In this document: one piece after another, positions 9,983 through 21,504 of the stretch
Position numbering within the stretch: the stretch's first letter is position 1
Layout: every line of letters begins with the position of its first letter
Source of the DNA: Staphylococcus warneri
GTDB lineage: Bacteria; Bacillota; Bacilli; Staphylococcales; Staphylococcaceae
Assembly: GCF_900636385.1 (NCBI RefSeq)
Contig: NZ_LR134269.1
Location: 124,001-188,000, forward strand
Reading direction: 5' to 3'
Length of the DNA stretch: 64,000 bases
The notes under the pieces: generated by a model
Seen by the model: the letters and a program-made list of their open reading frames with translations, nothing else
Database searches by the model: none
What the model was told of the DNA's origin: nothing
Translations under genes and position numbers: made by a program

Positions 9983-12900
9983 TTAATTATTGTTATCTTC
10001 TTTGCGATCTTTTTTGTCTTTTCTAGATTTTCTAAATATAGCTAGACCGAAAATTAATGATAATAATCCTGATAGTAAACCTTTAGATTGATTGTCATCT
10101 TCACCAGTGTCAGGTAATGCTTCTGAATGAGGTTTGTTGTTGTCATGATGTTGTGCCTCAGAAGTTGGATGCATTGGTGAAACATTAGTTGATTCACTAG
10201 ATGATGCACTCATGCTATGTGACATAGACTGAGATGTGCTGTCGCTTGTAGAAGCGCTTGTGCTCTGACTATGAGATATACTTTCACTTGGTTTTTCGGA
10301 CGTAGACATTGATGCGCTATGACTGTTTGAATCACTGCTACTTGTTGAACCACTGCTACTTACTGATTGGCTGAATGAGTGACTATGACTTGGCGTATCC
10401 GATGTACTTACACTAGCGCTATCTGACATGCTATTACTATTTGAGTCACTGCTACTTGTTGAATCACTAATAGAAATACTATTTGTATGGCTATGTGATT
10501 GACTATCAGAAGTAGACATGCTTGCACTATCAGATGTCGACGTGCTCGTTGAGTCACTTGTAGAAATACTGCTACTTTCTGAAGTCGACGTACTAGTGCT
10601 AACAGAACCACTTAGTGAAGTACTGTCACTTAATGAAGACGAAGTGCTTGTACTTACAGAGTCACTTAGTGATGTACTACCGCTTGTAGATGAACTGTCA
10701 GAAAGTGAAGTACTAGTTGAGTTACTTGTTGAAGTACTACTACTTTCTGAAGTAGACGTGCTCGTTGAGTCACTTGTAGAAATACTACTGCTTTCTGAAG
10801 TAGAAGTACTAGTACTTACAGAGTCGCTTAATGACGTACTGCCACTCATAGATGAACTGTCAGAAAGTGATGTACTTGTTGAGTCGCTTGTTGAAGTACT
10901 GTCACTTAACGAAGTCGACGTACTAGTACTAACAGAACCACTTAGTGAAGTACTACCACTCATAGATGAGCTATCGGAAAGTGACGTACTAGTTGAGTTA
11001 CTTGTCGAAGTGCTGTCGCTTAACGAAGTTGAAGCACTTGTACTTTGAGAATCACTCAATGAAGTACTACCACTTGTAGATGAACTGTCAGAAAGTGAAG
11101 TACTAGTTGAGTTACTTGTTGAAGTACTACCACTTGTCGATGTACTAGTGCTTTCGGAGCTAATCATTGATGTACTACCGCTCGTCGATGAACTATCAGA
11201 AAGTGAAGTACTAGTTGATCCACTAGTTGAATTACTGTCACTTAATGATGATGAAGTACTTGTGCTTTCAGAACTACTCATTGATGTACTACCGCTCGTC
11301 GATGAACTATCTGAAAGAGACGTACTCGTTGAGTCACTCGTCGAAGTACTATCACTTAACGAAGTGGATGTACTAGTGCTTTCGGAATCACTCAATGAAG
11401 TACTACCACTCGTTGATGAACTGTCAGAAAGTGAAGTACTAGTTGAATCACTTGTAGAAGTACTACTACTTTCTGAAGTAGACGTACTTGTACTTTCGGA
11501 GTCACTCAATGACGTACTACCACTTGTAGATGAACTATCAGAAAGCGACGTACTCGTTGAGTCACTCGTCGAAGTACTATCACTTAATGACGATGATGCA
11601 CTTGTACTTTCAGAACCACTTAGTGAAGTACTGCCACTCATAGATGAACTATCAGAAAGCGACGTGCTAGTTGAGTCACTAGTAGAAGTACTGTCACTTA
11701 ATGAAGTGGATGTACTTGTGCTTTCGGAATCACTCAATGAAGTACTACCACTCGTTGATGAACTGTCAGAAAGTGATGTGCTAGTTGAGTCACTCGTAGA
11801 AGTACTGTCGCTTAATGAAGTCGACGTACTAGTACTTTCAGAGTCACTCAATGATGTACTACCACTTGTAGATGAACTGTCAGAAAGTGAAGTACTCGTT
11901 GAGTCGCTTGTTGAAGTGCTGTCACTTAACGAAGTCGAAGTACTAGTACTTTGAGAATCGCTCAATGACGTACTACCACTTGTCGACGAACTATCGGAAA
12001 GTGATGCACTCGTTGAATCACTAGTAGAAGTACTGTCACTTAAAGAAGTAGACGTACTTGTACTTTCGGATCCACTTAGTGAAGTCGAAGTACTAGTGCT
12101 TTCAGAGTCACTCAATGAAGTACTACCACTAGTTGACGAACTGTCAGAAAGCGAAGTACTCGTTGAATCGCTCGTAGACGAGCTATCACTTAATGATGAT
12201 GACGTGCTTGTACTTTCGGATCCACTTAGTGAAGTCGAAGTACTAGTGCTTTCAGAATCACTTAGTGACGTACTACCACTCGTAGATGAACTGTCAGAAA
12301 GCGACGTACTAGTTGAATCGCTAGTTGAAGTACTATCACTTAATGAAGTGGATGTACTTGTGCTTTCGGAATCACTCAATGACGTACTACCACTTGTCGA
12401 TGAGCTATCGGAAAGTGAAGTACTCGTTGAATCACTCGTTGAAGTACTATTACTTAATGAAGTGGATGTACTTGTGCTTTCGGAACCACTTAATGAAGTA
12501 CTACCACTGGTAGATGAGCTATCGGAAAGTGACGTACTAGTTGAATCACTTAGCGATGTACTTGTTGAAGTGCTATCACTTAATGAAGTAGAAGCGCTTG
12601 TACTTTCAGAGTCACTCAATGAAGTACTACCATTGGTAGATGAACTATCAGAAAGCGACGTACTAGTTGAGTCGCTAGTAGAAGTACTGTCACTTAGTGA
12701 TGTAGACGTACTTGTGCTTTCAGAATCGCTCAATGACGTGCTACCACTCATAGATGAACTGTCAGAAAGTGACGTACTCGTTGAATCACTACTACTTTCT
12801 GAAGTAGACGTACTTGTGCTTTCAGAGTCACTCAATGAAGTACTACCACTAGTTGACGAACTGTCAGAAAGAGACGTACTCGTTGAATCGCTCGTTGAAG

Positions 12901-15900
12901 TACTGTCACTTAAAGAAGTTGACGTACTTGTACTTACAGAGTCACTTAGTGATGTACTTCCACTTGTCGATGAACTATCGGAAAGTGAAGTACTTGTTGA
13001 GTCACTCGTAGACGAGCTATCACTTAATGATGATGACGTGCTTGTACTTTCGGATCCACTTAGTGAAGTCGACGTACTAGTACTTTGAGAATCACTTAAT
13101 GAAGTACTACCACTTGTCGATGAGCTATCAGAAAGTGAAGTGCTCGTTGAGTCGCTAGTTGAAGTACTGTCACTCAATGAAGTTGAAGTACTAGTACTTT
13201 GAGAATCGCTTAATGAAGTACTACCGCTCGTAGATGAACTGTCAGAAAGCGACGTACTCGTTGAACCGCTCGTTGAGTCACTCGTCGAAGTGCTATCACT
13301 TAAAGAAGTGGATGTACTAGTGCTTTCAGAATCACTCAATGACGTACTACCACTTGTCGATGAACTATCGGAAAGTGAAGTACTTGTTGAGTCACTCGTA
13401 GACGAGCTATCACTTAATGATGATGACGTACTTGTACTTTCGGATCCACTTAGTGAAGTCGACGTACTAGTACTTTGAGAATCACTTAATGAAGTACTAC
13501 CACTTGTCGATGAGCTATCAGAAAGTGAAGTGCTCGTTGAGTCGCTAGTTGAAGTACTGTCACTCAATGAAGTTGAAGTACTAGTACTTTGAGAATCGCT
13601 TAATGAAGTACTACCGCTCGTAGATGAACTGTCAGAAAGCGACGTACTCGTTGAACCGCTCGTTGAGTCACTCGTCGAAGTGCTATCACTTAAAGAAGTG
13701 GATGTACTAGTGCTTTCAGAATCACTCAATGACGTACTACCACTTGTCGATGAACTATCGGAAAGTGAAGTACTTGTTGAGTCACTCGTAGACGAGCTAT
13801 CACTTAATGATGATGACGTACTTGTACTTTCGGATCCACTTAGTGAAGTCGACGTACTAGTACTTTGAGAATTACTTAATGAAGTACTACCACTTGTCGA
13901 TGAGCTATCAGAAAGTGAAGTGCTCGTTGAATCGCTCGTTGAAGTACTGTCACTTAAAGAAGTTGACGTACTTGTACTTACAGAGTCACTTAGTGATGTA
14001 CTTCCACTTGTCGATGAACTATCGGAAAGTGAAGTACTTGTTGAGTCACTCGTAGACGAGCTATCACTTAATGATGATGACATGCTTGTACTTTCGGATC
14101 CACTTAGTGAAGTCGACGTACTAGTACTTTGAGAATCACTTAATGAAGTACTACCACTTGTCGATGAACTGTCAGAAAGCGACGTACTCGTTGAACCGCT
14201 CGTTGAGTCACTCGTCGAAGTGCTATCACTTAAAGAAGTGGATGTACTAGTGCTTTCAGAATCACTCAATGACGTACTACCACTAGTAGATGAGCTATCA
14301 GAAAGTGAAGTACTTGTTGAGTCACTAGTAGAAGTACTGTCACTTAATGAAGTCGACGTACTTGTACTTTGAGAGTCACTCAATGATGTGCTACCGCTTG
14401 TTGATGAACTGTTAGAAAGCGACGTACTCGTTGAGTCGCTTGTTGAAGTACTATCACTTAAAGAAGTGGATGTACTTGTACTTTCGGATCCGCTCAGTGA
14501 TGTAGACGTGCTTGTACTTTCAGAGTCACTCAATGATGTGCTACCGCTCGTAGACGAGCTATCACTTAACGAAGTTGAAGCACTTTTACTTTGAGAGTCG
14601 CTTAAAGACGTACTGTCGCTTGTCGACGTACTATCACTTAACGAAGTCGACGTGCTTGCGCTTTGAGAACCACTTAATGACGCACTTGTACTGCGAGAAG
14701 TCGATGCACTATCACTTGCAGATGTACTAGAAGAAGTAGAATCACTGGCACTTGTTGAAGCACTTGCGCTATCACTTAATTTACTACTAGTACTTGTAGA
14801 TGTGCTTGCGCTTTGAGAACCACTTAATGACGCACTTGTACTGCTAGAAGTGGATGCACTATCACTCGCAGACGTACTAGAAGAAGTAGAATCACTGGCA
14901 CTTGTTGAAGCACTTGCGCTATCACTTAATTTACTACTAGTACTTGCAGATGTGCTTGCACTTTGAGAACCACTTAATGACGCACTTGTACTATTAGAAG
15001 TCGAAGCGCTCGTCGAAGTCGATGCACTTAAACTGTTGCTTTTCGAATCGCTCAATGACGTACTTGTACTGTTCGAAGCCGAAATACTATTACTATTTGA
15101 TGTACTATTAGAGGTACTTGTACTAGTTATAGTAGACGTGCTTTGAGAGTTGGAAAGTGAATCACTAGCTGCATTACGTTCTATATTCCATGTAAATGTT
15201 TTAGTTGTTGTATTGTTACTTGCATCTTTTGAAGTAACTGTCACAGTATAACTACCTAATTGTGATGGTGTACCGCTTACTGTTTTAGTAGATGGATCAT
15301 ATGTTAATCCTGGTGGTAACCCAGTTACTGTGTCAGTCGTTGAACCACTATTATCACTTGTATTGATAGTGACATTGTTAATAGGTGTGAACACTTGATT
15401 AGACTGATTACCGATATCAATCACAGGATTAGTAGTATCTACGACATTAATAGTGAAAGTAGATGATGATGAATTACCTGCTTGGTCTACTGAAGTAACC
15501 GTCACCGTATTATTGCCTAATTGAGTTGGTGTACCTGTGATTGTATTTGATGTTGAATCATAAGATAATCCAGCAGGTAATCCCGTGACAGTATTAGTAA
15601 CTGTTCCGGTACCATTATCTGTACTATTCACTGTGATTGGTGAAATAGGACTATTAATTTCTTTAGTTTGGTTCGTCATATTAATTGTTGGCGCTTTAAC
15701 ATCTTTATAGAAGATGGTGATAGCTTGACCAGCATTAGTTAACTTAACAGTTTTATTTGTAGCATTGTATGTCGGTGCATATGTACTATCTACATTGACT
15801 AACTGATAGCCTTTAGGTGTGATTGTACTTTGTTGATCGTCAATGTTAACTGTATTATCAACATCTCCAGCCAATGTTTTAGGTGGAACGATTTCTTTCC

Positions 15901-17701
15901 CAGTATCAGCGTCAACATAGTGCACTTGTGCTGTAGCAGTTTCTGTATAGGTGAATTGATCAATTTGAACTTGTTGTAAATTTCGTGCGCTACCTGTTGA
16001 AGCAGTCATAGATAGTGAAAAGTTTGTGTTCTTACTTGCTTTAATCCAGTCTGAAATATTTCTTGTCCATGTTTGTCCAGCATAAGTGACTGTCATTACT
16101 TTTGTATCACCATTATAATCAATGACAAAATCTTGGAAGGTACCATTAGGTTGTGTGGTTAATTTCGCTGCATTGGCTGTTTTTGTGTTATCCGTATATG
16201 TTGATGCGACACCGCTTGAGTTTGTAGTTACAAATGCACCAAATGCGCCACCACCTGATACGTTCGCAGGGTCTTTATTGGCACTGGCTGATGCGTTCGG
16301 TTGAGATGTATTATGATAACTATCTAGTTTAAATCCGAATGCATTATTTAAGCCACCGATACCTAAAGCAGCACCTTCTTTACCGATTTGTCCTACAGAA
16401 CCAGGTGAAAAGGCAAATCCAATACCATCTCCACCGGTAACCCCATCAGGACTAAAACCTTCATAACGCGTTCCTAAGTTAACTTTACCAGTGAAATGGA
16501 AACTCTTATTTGAGTCAATTTTAGTACCTAGTGAAATGGCACCTTTTTGACTACCTACATCAGGTGTTAATGTAGCGATACCAGTGTTTTTATCAAAAGT
16601 TGCAGAACCTACTGTTGTGAAATGATCAGTAAAGTTGTTTTTATCAACAACAACTTGTGATGTTGTTGGTGCAATAGGTGTAGGTGATGTTGCTGCTAAA
16701 CGATTGACTGCTAATCGACTAAACGCACGTACTTTAGTTGTATTAGCTGGTTTAGTAGACTCACTTGCAACAGGTGTTGTGACTACACTTTCAGAAGCAG
16801 TATGTGTCATTCTTTCATTCACATAGGATGTTTGATTTGTAATCGATTCACTTTTAACAATGTTATTTTGATTAGATGATGATTCACTAGTTGTAGCATT
16901 GTTTGGTGTTTGACTATCTTTACTTTGTGTTGATGATTGAGACTGACCTTCATTAGTATCTACTTTAGATTTACTAGACGTACTTTGTTGTTGGTCTTGT
17001 GAGTTAGATGTAGATTTCTGTGATGATTGTGCATCAGTTGATTTGTCGTTAGTAGAAGATGTTGTACTTTTAGCATCTTTACTATCACTTTCACTAGATG
17101 TCGTACTATTATGTTCTGATTGATCTTGCTTGGATGATTGTTCTGAGTGGCTGTCGTTATGTGATTGATCGGATTCACTTTGTTGTTCAGTTTGATCTTT
17201 CACACTCTCACTTGATTGTGTGTTTGATTGATCACTTTGACTATCTGTAGATTGAGTACTATCAGCATTGTCATTTTTTTCTGAACTTTGTGTTTTTTCT
17301 GAGGAAACCGATTCGCTATTTGAAGGATTTTCGTTGGTGCTTGCATGTTTAAGTTCTGTTGAATTTTGATTTGCAACAGCTTCACTTTGCGTGGAAAGTT
17401 CTGAAGTTATAGGCAATTCAGAAGCCGCCATAGCTTGATGATTATGTAACATGTTCACTGTAAAAGCACCACCAGCTATGGTTGTAGCTTTTATAGCATT
17501 TCTTTTTACGAAATTACCTTTGTCTTGTGTTTCATCAGGACCTTCACTTGTGTGATTAGAAAAGATAGGTAATCCCATGATTTGCATGAGTTTAATTTCT
17601 TTGATACCTGATTTAATCCAGTGTTTGCCTGATTTATATAATTTAACCCGTGATTTTTCTTCTTCTAAACTGTGTTTTAAATTTCTTTGTCTTTTTGACA
17701 T
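9983..17701 (-). CDS. sraP: Serine-rich repeat cell-wall adhesin SraP/SasA
   Basis: 2572 residues; LPXTG-anchored, exported and glycosylated by the genes that follow. Domains in order: long atypical signal (~1-93) with the KxYKxGKxW motif at residues 20-28 and an Ala-rich end; a serine-rich SRR1 (~110-330); a legume-lectin-like module (~344-585, with [10 protein letters not shown] and [10 protein letters not shown]); a MucBP/beta-grasp module (~587-667); two cadherin-like Ig repeats (~668-755 and ~760-845, each with TVTGLP.GL.YD and GTP.QLG..TVTVTS); then a huge SRR2 (~850-2480) of STSLSDSxSTS units. LPDTG is at 2529-2533, followed by a hydrophobic span and a basic tail. In S. aureus the lectin module binds sialylated glycans and promotes platelet and host-cell attachment. 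The start ATG has AAAGGAG upstream. The repeat length may be unreliable in assemblies. Confidence 0.97.
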   Translation of the reverse strand: MSKRQRNLKHSLEEEKSRVKLYKSGKHWIKSGIKEIKLMQIMGLPIFSNHTSEGPDETQDKGNFVKRNAIKATTIAGGAFTVNMLHNHQAMAASELPITSELSTQSEAVANQNSTELKHASTNENPSNSESVSSEKTQSSEKNDNADSTQSTDSQSDQSNTQSSESVKDQTEQQSESDQSHNDSHSEQSSKQDQSEHNSTTSSESDSKDAKSTTSSTNDKSTDAQSSQKSTSNSQDQQQSTSSKSKVDTNEGQSQSSTQSKDSQTPNNATTSESSSNQNNIVKSESITNQTSYVNERMTHTASESVVTTPVASESTKPANTTKVRAFSRLAVNRLAATSPTPIAPTTSQVVVDKNNFTDHFTTVGSATFDKNTGIATLTPDVGSQKGAISLGTKIDSNKSFHFTGKVNLGTRYEGFSPDGVTGGDGIGFAFSPGSVGQIGKEGAALGIGGLNNAFGFKLDSYHNTSQPNASASANKDPANVSGGGAFGAFVTTNSSGVASTYTDNTKTANAAKLTTQPNGTFQDFVIDYNGDTKVMTVTYAGQTWTRNISDWIKASKNTNFSLSMTASTGSARNLQQVQIDQFTYTETATAQVHYVDADTGKEIVPPKTLAGDVDNTVNIDDQQSTITPKGYQLVNVDSTYAPTYNATNKTVKLTNAGQAITIFYKDVKAPTINMTNQTKEINSPISPITVNSTDNGTGTVTNTVTGLPAGLSYDSTSNTITGTPTQLGNNTVTVTSVDQAGNSSSSTFTINVVDTTNPVIDIGNQSNQVFTPINNVTINTSDNSGSTTDTVTGLPPGLTYDPSTKTVSGTPSQLGSYTVTVTSKDASNNTTTKTFTWNIERNAASDSLSNSQSTSTITSTSTSNSTSNSNSISASNSTSTSLSDSKSNSLSASTSTSASTSNSTSASLSGSQSASTSASTSSKLSDSASASTSASDSTSSSTSASDSASTSSSTSASLSGSQSASTSTSTSSKLSDSASASTSASDSTSSSTSASDSASTSRSTSASLSGSQSASTSTSLSDSTSTSDSTSLSDSQSKSASTSLSDSSSTSGSTSLSDSESTSTSTSLSGSESTSTSTSLSDSTSTSDSTSTSLSNSSSTSGSTSLSDSQSTSTSTSLSDSTSTSDSTSTSLSDSSSTSGSTSLSDSESTSTSTSLSDSTSTSDSTSGSTSTSLSDSSSTSGSTSLSDSQSTSTSTSLSGSESTSMSSSLSDSSSTSDSTSTSLSDSSSTSGSTSLSDSVSTSTSTSLSDSTSTSDSTSTSLSDSSSTSGSTSLSNSQSTSTSTSLSGSESTSTSSSLSDSSSTSDSTSTSLSDSSSTSGSTSLSDSESTSTSTSLSDSTSTSDSTSGSTSTSLSDSSSTSGSTSLSDSQSTSTSTSLSDSTSTSDSTSTSLSDSSSTSGSTSLSDSQSTSTSTSLSGSESTSTSSSLSDSSSTSDSTSTSLSDSSSTSGSTSLSDSESTSTSTSLSDSTSTSDSTSGSTSTSLSDSSSTSGSTSLSDSQSTSTSTSLSDSTSTSDSTSTSLSDSSSTSGSTSLSDSQSTSTSTSLSGSESTSTSSSLSDSSSTSDSTSTSLSDSSSTSGSTSLSDSVSTSTSTSLSDSTSTSDSTSTSLSDSSSTSGSTSLSDSESTSTSTSESSSDSTSTSLSDSSSMSGSTSLSDSESTSTSTSLSDSTSTSDSTSTSLSDSSSTNGSTSLSDSESTSASTSLSDSTSTSTSLSDSTSTSLSDSSSTSGSTSLSGSESTSTSTSLSNSTSTSDSTSTSLSDSSSTSGSTSLSDSESTSTSTSLSDSTSTSDSTSTSLSDSSSTSGSTSLSDSESTSTSTSLSGSESTSTSSSLSDSSSTSDSTSTSLSDSSSTSGSTSLSDSESTSTSTSLSGSESTSTSTSLSDSTSTSDSTSASLSDSSSTSGSTSLSDSQSTSTSTSLSDSTSTSDSTSTSLSDSSSTSGSTSLSDSESTSTSTSLSDSTSTSDSTSTSLSDSSSTSGSTSLSDSESTSTSTSLSDSTSTSDSTSTSLSDSSSMSGSTSLSGSESTSASSSLSDSTSTSDSTSTSLSDSSSTSGSTSLSDSESTSTSTSESSSTSTSDSTSTSLSDSSSTSGSTSLSDSESTSTSTSLSDSTSTSDSTSTSLSDSSSTSGSTSMSSSESTSTSSSLSDSNSTSGSTSTSLSDSSSTSGSTSMISSESTSTSTSGSTSTSNSTSTSLSDSSSTSGSTSLSDSQSTSASTSLSDSTSTSNSTSTSLSDSSSMSGSTSLSGSVSTSTSTSLSDSTSTSDSTSTSLSDSSSMSGSTSLSDSVSTSTSTSESSSISTSDSTSTSTSESSSTSTSNSTSTSLSDSSSTSGSTSLSDSVSTSTSSSLSDSTSLSGSVSTSTSTSESSSISTSDSTSTSTSDSASMSTSDSQSHSHTNSISISDSTSSSDSNSNSMSDSASVSTSDTPSHSHSFSQSVSSSGSTSSSDSNSHSASMSTSEKPSESISHSQSTSASTSDSTSQSMSHSMSASSSESTNVSPMHPTSEAQHHDNNKPHSEALPDTGEDDNQSKGLLSGLLSLIFGLAIFRKSRKDKKDRKEDNNN
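10200..15170 (-). repeat. SRR2 coding repeat array of sraP
   Basis: About 5 kb of short degenerate direct repeats encoding Ser-Thr/Asp/Glu/Gln dipeptides. Synonymous serine codons are mixed (TCA, AGT, TCG, TCT), so protein repetition exceeds DNA repetition. A second level of order is visible as units of roughly 39-130 codons ([21 protein letters not shown] blocks). The region is prone to copy-number change. Confidence 0.95.
13081..13860 (-). repeat. 390-bp perfect tandem duplication inside SRR2
   Basis: 13081-13470 and 13471-13860 read identically by eye, giving a 130-codon unit present twice back to back. A few bases before 13081 match the end of the first unit except for one substitution, and similarity continues past 13860 until about 13930. 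Such perfection against the degenerate background indicates a recent expansion, or an assembly artefact. Confidence 0.85.
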
Positions 17702-18303
17702 TGAACCATACTCCTTTTAAATGTTGCTTTGTAAGAATGGGTTAGTCTCAATGTAATAATACACTAATATATAACTTCAATATTACAATACAAATATACC
17801 ACATATAAAGAATAATAAATAATAATATTATTTGGAAAATGAATTTGTTACTTTTTAGTAACGAATAGAGGAAAATGAATTTGTTACTTTTTAGTAACGA
17901 ATAGAGCTAAATTAATTAATATTGTGTTTGCAATATTTTTGTCGACAATTATAGTTAGAAAGCAATTAAAATTAAGTTAAATGTTTTTGAGAAATCTTAT
18001 TTTTATAACTTTGCAAGTAAATAGGGTGAAGACGACTTCAATATAAAAAGAGATAATGAAAGATATTTGATAAGGGTACACTTCGGTTTGTCTGAGGTCA
18101 AACTAACATCCGTCTTAATAGTAGTAGGTTAAAGATAAATGAGCTTAATAAGTCTTCAAAGTCTAATTGATATGCTGTCATGCTATCACTTAGGCTTTTT
18201 TAATTAATTTAATTGTGGCTATAAATTTATATTGTATTATTTACTTTTTTATAGTAATCTTTAAAACGAAATAATTACGATTTGAAAAGTTAAGGATAAT
18301 AAT
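17702..18303. promoter_or_regulatory. Divergent intergenic region, sraP / methyltransferase-ABC operon
   Basis: 600 bp without a gene between two divergently transcribed operons. It holds the AAAGGAG site of sraP, a 36-bp tandem repeat (separate entry), and A+T-rich DNA. A G+C-richer stretch at about 18070-18120 can form a short stem-loop (GGTTTG...CAAACT). I recognise no known riboswitch there. Confidence 0.5.
17835..17906. repeat. Tandem 36-bp repeat with internal palindrome upstream of sraP
   Basis: Two exact head-to-tail copies (17835-17870 and 17871-17906). Each contains GTTACT-TTTT-AGTAAC, a short inverted repeat suited to a dimeric regulator. They lie 134-205 bp upstream of the sraP start, a plausible operator position for sraP or for the divergent operon. 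Confidence 0.8.
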
Positions 18304-18993
18304 ATGGGAAATACATACGATGTTTGGTGGAAAAAGGGAGAAGAAACGGATGATGATATGGCAAGGGACCATCAAGAATCTTGGCAAAGAATCATTCAGA
18401 TGCTTGATCCAGTCCATATTAAGGGACAAACAATTTTAGACTTTGGTTGTAATCAGGGTGGTTTTTTACGACAACTGTATCAGACACATGAATTTGATAA
18501 AGGTGTGGGCATCGATTTAGCATACAACTCATTAGAAAAGGCGAACACATTAAAAGAACAACTTCCCCTCGAATACTATTTAACGGATAAGCCTCAAACA
18601 ACAGGATATAAGTTTGATACAGCTATAAGTACGTCAGTGTTATATCTCATTGAAGATGTGCCTCAACATGCAAGAGATTTAAAAGCAGTTTTAAAAGAAA
18701 AGGGTGTTTATTACGCCACATTTGCAGATCATACGAATAATCCAAGTAGATATTTTATGAAAGAAACTATCGATAAATATGGTGCGACGCCATCTCAAGA
18801 TCATTCATTAAAACATATCGTTGATAGCTTTGTCGCAGAAGGTTTTGAAGTAGCAGTGATAAAAGAAAGCGTACCTGACGTTATCAATCTTACAAACTAT
18901 AGTGATTTTTATTTATCTCCGAATGACTACTTACGTACATTATTTGAAGAATCATTCTTAATTAAAGCTACATTGAAAGAAGGAACAAAATAG
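18304..18993 (+). CDS. Class I SAM-dependent methyltransferase
   Basis: 229 residues with a Rossmann-type methyltransferase fold. ILDFGCNQGGFLRQL (about residues 42-56) is the SAM-binding motif I, followed by acidic motif II GVGIDLAYNSLEKA and motif IV FDTAISTSVLYLIEDV. The substrate is not evident. The stop TAG shares its G with the GTG start of the downstream solute-binding lipoprotein, so it is the first gene of the ABC importer operon. That coupling suggests it modifies the imported ligand or a related small molecule, but this is inference. ATG at 18304 follows AAGGATAATA. Confidence 0.8.
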   Translation: MGNTYDVWWKKGEETDDDMARDHQESWQRIIQMLDPVHIKGQTILDFGCNQGGFLRQLYQTHEFDKGVGIDLAYNSLEKANTLKEQLPLEYYLTDKPQTTGYKFDTAISTSVLYLIEDVPQHARDLKAVLKEKGVYYATFADHTNNPSRYFMKETIDKYGATPSQDHSLKHIVDSFVAEGFEVAVIKESVPDVINLTNYSDFYLSPNDYLRTLFEESFLIKATLKEGTK

Positions 18994-20543
18994 TGAAAAA
19001 GCGAATATTATTATCAGTTGCAACAACAACGTTACTATTAGCGGGTTGTTCAAGTCATACTAAAGAGGATCACAATATTAATGTGTCATTACCAACAGAA
19101 GCGAAAGCAGATAAATTAGATGCACAAGGTTATGATGCTGCGATGCCGGTTTATAGCGCAGTATATGATTCACTTGTTCAGTACGATAAGAAGAAAGGCA
19201 TCAAAGCGGGTCTAGCAGATCGTTGGAAAGTTGATAACTCAGGAAAAGAATATGAATTTCATTTGAAAGATAATGTGAAATTCTCTGATGGGTCTAAACT
19301 AGATGCGAAAGCAGTTAAATTTTCAATTGAACGTGCTAAAAAGATGAATAAAGAAACGACTGTTGAAACATTAAAGCAATTAGATCAAGTGGTAGTAAAA
19401 GATTCACATACAGTACAGATTATATTGAAACAACCGTCTAATCAGGTGTTGAATGAACTAACACAAGTGAGACCTCTTCGTATTATGAGTCCACATGCAG
19501 TTGAAGGTGGCAAGGTCGATGGCAAGTTTAAGAAGGCAATTGGTACGGGTGCATTCGTTGTAGACAAAGCAGGAAAGGAAAAAACTACAATGAAACCGAA
19601 TAAGTATTACAATCACGAGCATCCAGTTAAATACGACTTATCTTTCCAAACGATAGAAGATGGTGATTCTAGAGATTCAGCTATACAGAGTGGTTCTGTA
19701 GATATTTCTGGTGGTTCGTTAGGAATGTTATCAGACCAACAATTAAAACAAGATAAGAAAAATAAAGACTTAACAATAGAAGACCGACCAAGTACAGTCA
19801 GTCATTTAATGGCTTTTAATCCAGATCATAAGACATTAAAAGATGACAAAATAAGAGAAGCAATAAGTAAAGCCATCAATACAAATCAATTATCAGATCA
19901 ACATATGCGCGGCATTTTCCAAAATGATGTTCAATTTGTAAATGATAAGAACCAACAACAGCATGACTATAATATTAAAGATACTGAAAAAATTCTTAAA
20001 GAGGAAGGCTATCAGAAAAATCATAATGGCATTTATGAAAAGGATGGTAAACCATTATCATTCAATCTTGTCATTCAAACTGCAGAATTTCCAAATTGGA
20101 AAGATAAAGCAGAACAAGTTCAAGATCAATTGAAAAAAGCAGGTATCGAATTAAAGATTAAAACATTAGATTCTCAATCGTATTATGATACATTATGGAC
20201 AAAAAAAGACTTTGATCTCATTTTCTATAGAACATACTCAGATGCCTTAATGCCTTATAACTTTATGAATTCAGTATTTAAAAATATTGATGGTAAATCA
20301 GGGGTGCTTGCAAACGATAAAGTGTTATCAGAGAAATTAGATGCATATCCTAAAAAGATTAACCGTGATGAGCAACAACAGGCAATGGATGATATCTTTA
20401 AACATTTTAATCGTAGTTATTATGGTGTGCCAATTGCTTATCCAAATGAAACGTTTGTGACGAGTCATAAAATTGAATCATTTAAATTCTCAGGTCTAAC
20501 TGATGCGCCTATCGACTATAAACATTTGAAAGTTAAGCAATAA
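18993..20543 (+). CDS. NikA/Opp-type ABC transporter solute-binding lipoprotein
   Basis: 516 residues, SBP_bac_5 family (cluster C). The signal peptide ends in lipobox LLLAGCSS, so the protein is lipid-anchored outside the membrane. Family signatures are YSAVYDSLVQYD, GLADRWKVDNSGKEYEFHL and DNVKFSDGSKLDAKAVKFSIERA, the last typical of NikA-type nickel/metallophore and oligopeptide receptors. The N-terminal block resembles nickel-receptor members more than long-peptide OppA proteins, so nickel or metal-chelate uptake is the favoured guess. No staphylopine biosynthesis genes (cntKLM) are present nearby. GTG start overlapping the methyltransferase stop. Confidence 0.85.
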   Translation: MKKRILLSVATTTLLLAGCSSHTKEDHNINVSLPTEAKADKLDAQGYDAAMPVYSAVYDSLVQYDKKKGIKAGLADRWKVDNSGKEYEFHLKDNVKFSDGSKLDAKAVKFSIERAKKMNKETTVETLKQLDQVVVKDSHTVQIILKQPSNQVLNELTQVRPLRIMSPHAVEGGKVDGKFKKAIGTGAFVVDKAGKEKTTMKPNKYYNHEHPVKYDLSFQTIEDGDSRDSAIQSGSVDISGGSLGMLSDQQLKQDKKNKDLTIEDRPSTVSHLMAFNPDHKTLKDDKIREAISKAINTNQLSDQHMRGIFQNDVQFVNDKNQQQHDYNIKDTEKILKEEGYQKNHNGIYEKDGKPLSFNLVIQTAEFPNWKDKAEQVQDQLKKAGIELKIKTLDSQSYYDTLWTKKDFDLIFYRTYSDALMPYNFMNSVFKNIDGKSGVLANDKVLSEKLDAYPKKINRDEQQQAMDDIFKHFNRSYYGVPIAYPNETFVTSHKIESFKFSGLTDAPIDYKHLKVKQ

Positions 20544-20544
20544 A

Positions 20545-21504
20545 ATGTTTAAACGTACGTTGAAATTATTGCTGTACTTATTTATGAGTTCATTCATTAT
20601 ATTTCTGTTAGTGGAAAAGACATCAGGAAATCCAGCCATCTTGTATTTACAGAGGCATGGGTACACACATATTTCCCAGGAAAATATAGAAGCAGTACAA
20701 CATCAACTAGGTCTAGGTCATCATGTGATATTAAGGTATCTAGACTGGGTTTCGCATGCTTTTACAGGCGATCTCGGTTATAGCTTTAGTACTCGTGAGC
20801 CAGTGACTTCTATGATTATTCAATCATTAACGCCTACATTGACATTAATGGTAGTTGCAACGGCTATTTTATTACCGTTAGGATTCGCTATTGGTTATGT
20901 GGTTGGCGTCAATCCAGGTCATAAATGGGGGGTAATGCTTAGAAGTATCGCTCAAATCTTAACCTCAATGCCGGAATATTGGTTGGCGATATTATTCGTG
21001 TATTACTTTGGCATTCGTTTGCAATGGTTACCCTTTGTAGGAAGCAGTACGTGGTTACACTTTGTGCTACCTGTTACAGTTCTAGTCATAGTAGAAGGTT
21101 GTCATATTATTCTAATGACAGCACATTTAATAGAAGGAACGCTTAAAAGTGATGCTTACCAATTAACCTTATTACGTGGTTTTAAACTAAAACATCGAAT
21201 CTATGTGCAGATTAAAGATATTATCGCACCATTAATAACGATCATGATTAATAGTATGATTCATTTGTTTGGTAAGGTTGTTATCTTAGAAGTGATTTTT
21301 AGTATGTCAGGTATAGGCAAATTATTGATTACTGCAATCAATCAACGTGATTATCCAGTAATTCAAGGCATTATCATGATAGTGATTGTCGCAATTATGG
21401 TCACGAATTACTTGGGAGATATACTAATGATCAAGAATGAACCTCGAATTCAGCACAAGCAGTTAACTCAACCTAATTTAGAAAGGATGGGTAATCATGA
21501 ATAA
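20545..21504 (+). CDS. ABC transporter permease, NikB/OppB type
   Basis: 319 residues, binding-protein-dependent transport permease with about six membrane spans. The N-terminal TM with HGYTHISQENIEAVQHQLGL is the OppB/DppB/NikB-specific region, and the ATPase-contact EAA-like loop is around AYQLTLLRGFKLKHRI. Starts one base after the SBP stop; its 3' end overlaps the next permease by 8 bases. Forms the inner-membrane channel with the downstream permease. Confidence 0.88.
   Translation: MFKRTLKLLLYLFMSSFIIFLLVEKTSGNPAILYLQRHGYTHISQENIEAVQHQLGLGHHVILRYLDWVSHAFTGDLGYSFSTREPVTSMIIQSLTPTLTLMVVATAILLPLGFAIGYVVGVNPGHKWGVMLRSIAQILTSMPEYWLAILFVYYFGIRLQWLPFVGSSTWLHFVLPVTVLVIVEGCHIILMTAHLIEGTLKSDAYQLTLLRGFKLKHRIYVQIKDIIAPLITIMINSMIHLFGKVVILEVIFSMSGIGKLLITAINQRDYPVIQGIIMIVIVAIMVTNYLGDILMIKNEPRIQHKQLTQPNLERMGNHE

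Noticed and set aside
10518..14594. Several long plus-strand open frames rich in Leu-Ser-Glu-Val-Asp opposite sraP
   Set aside because: They are antisense shadows of the serine-codon repeats; no ribosome-binding sites, no independent promoter pattern, and composition follows the repeat.
10200..15170. Regular short repeats that could suggest a CRISPR array
   Set aside because: Repeats are coding and in frame with sraP, have no unique spacers of constant size, and no cas genes are near.
18040..18240. Possible riboswitch or small RNA upstream of the methyltransferase
   Set aside because: Only one short stem (GGTTTG/CAAACT) is visible; no match to SAM, cobalamin, NiCo or T-box consensus elements that I can recognise.
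17200..18430. Short minus-strand frames in the sraP 5' region and opposite the methyltransferase
   Set aside because: Overlap real genes in another frame or lack start signals and family features.
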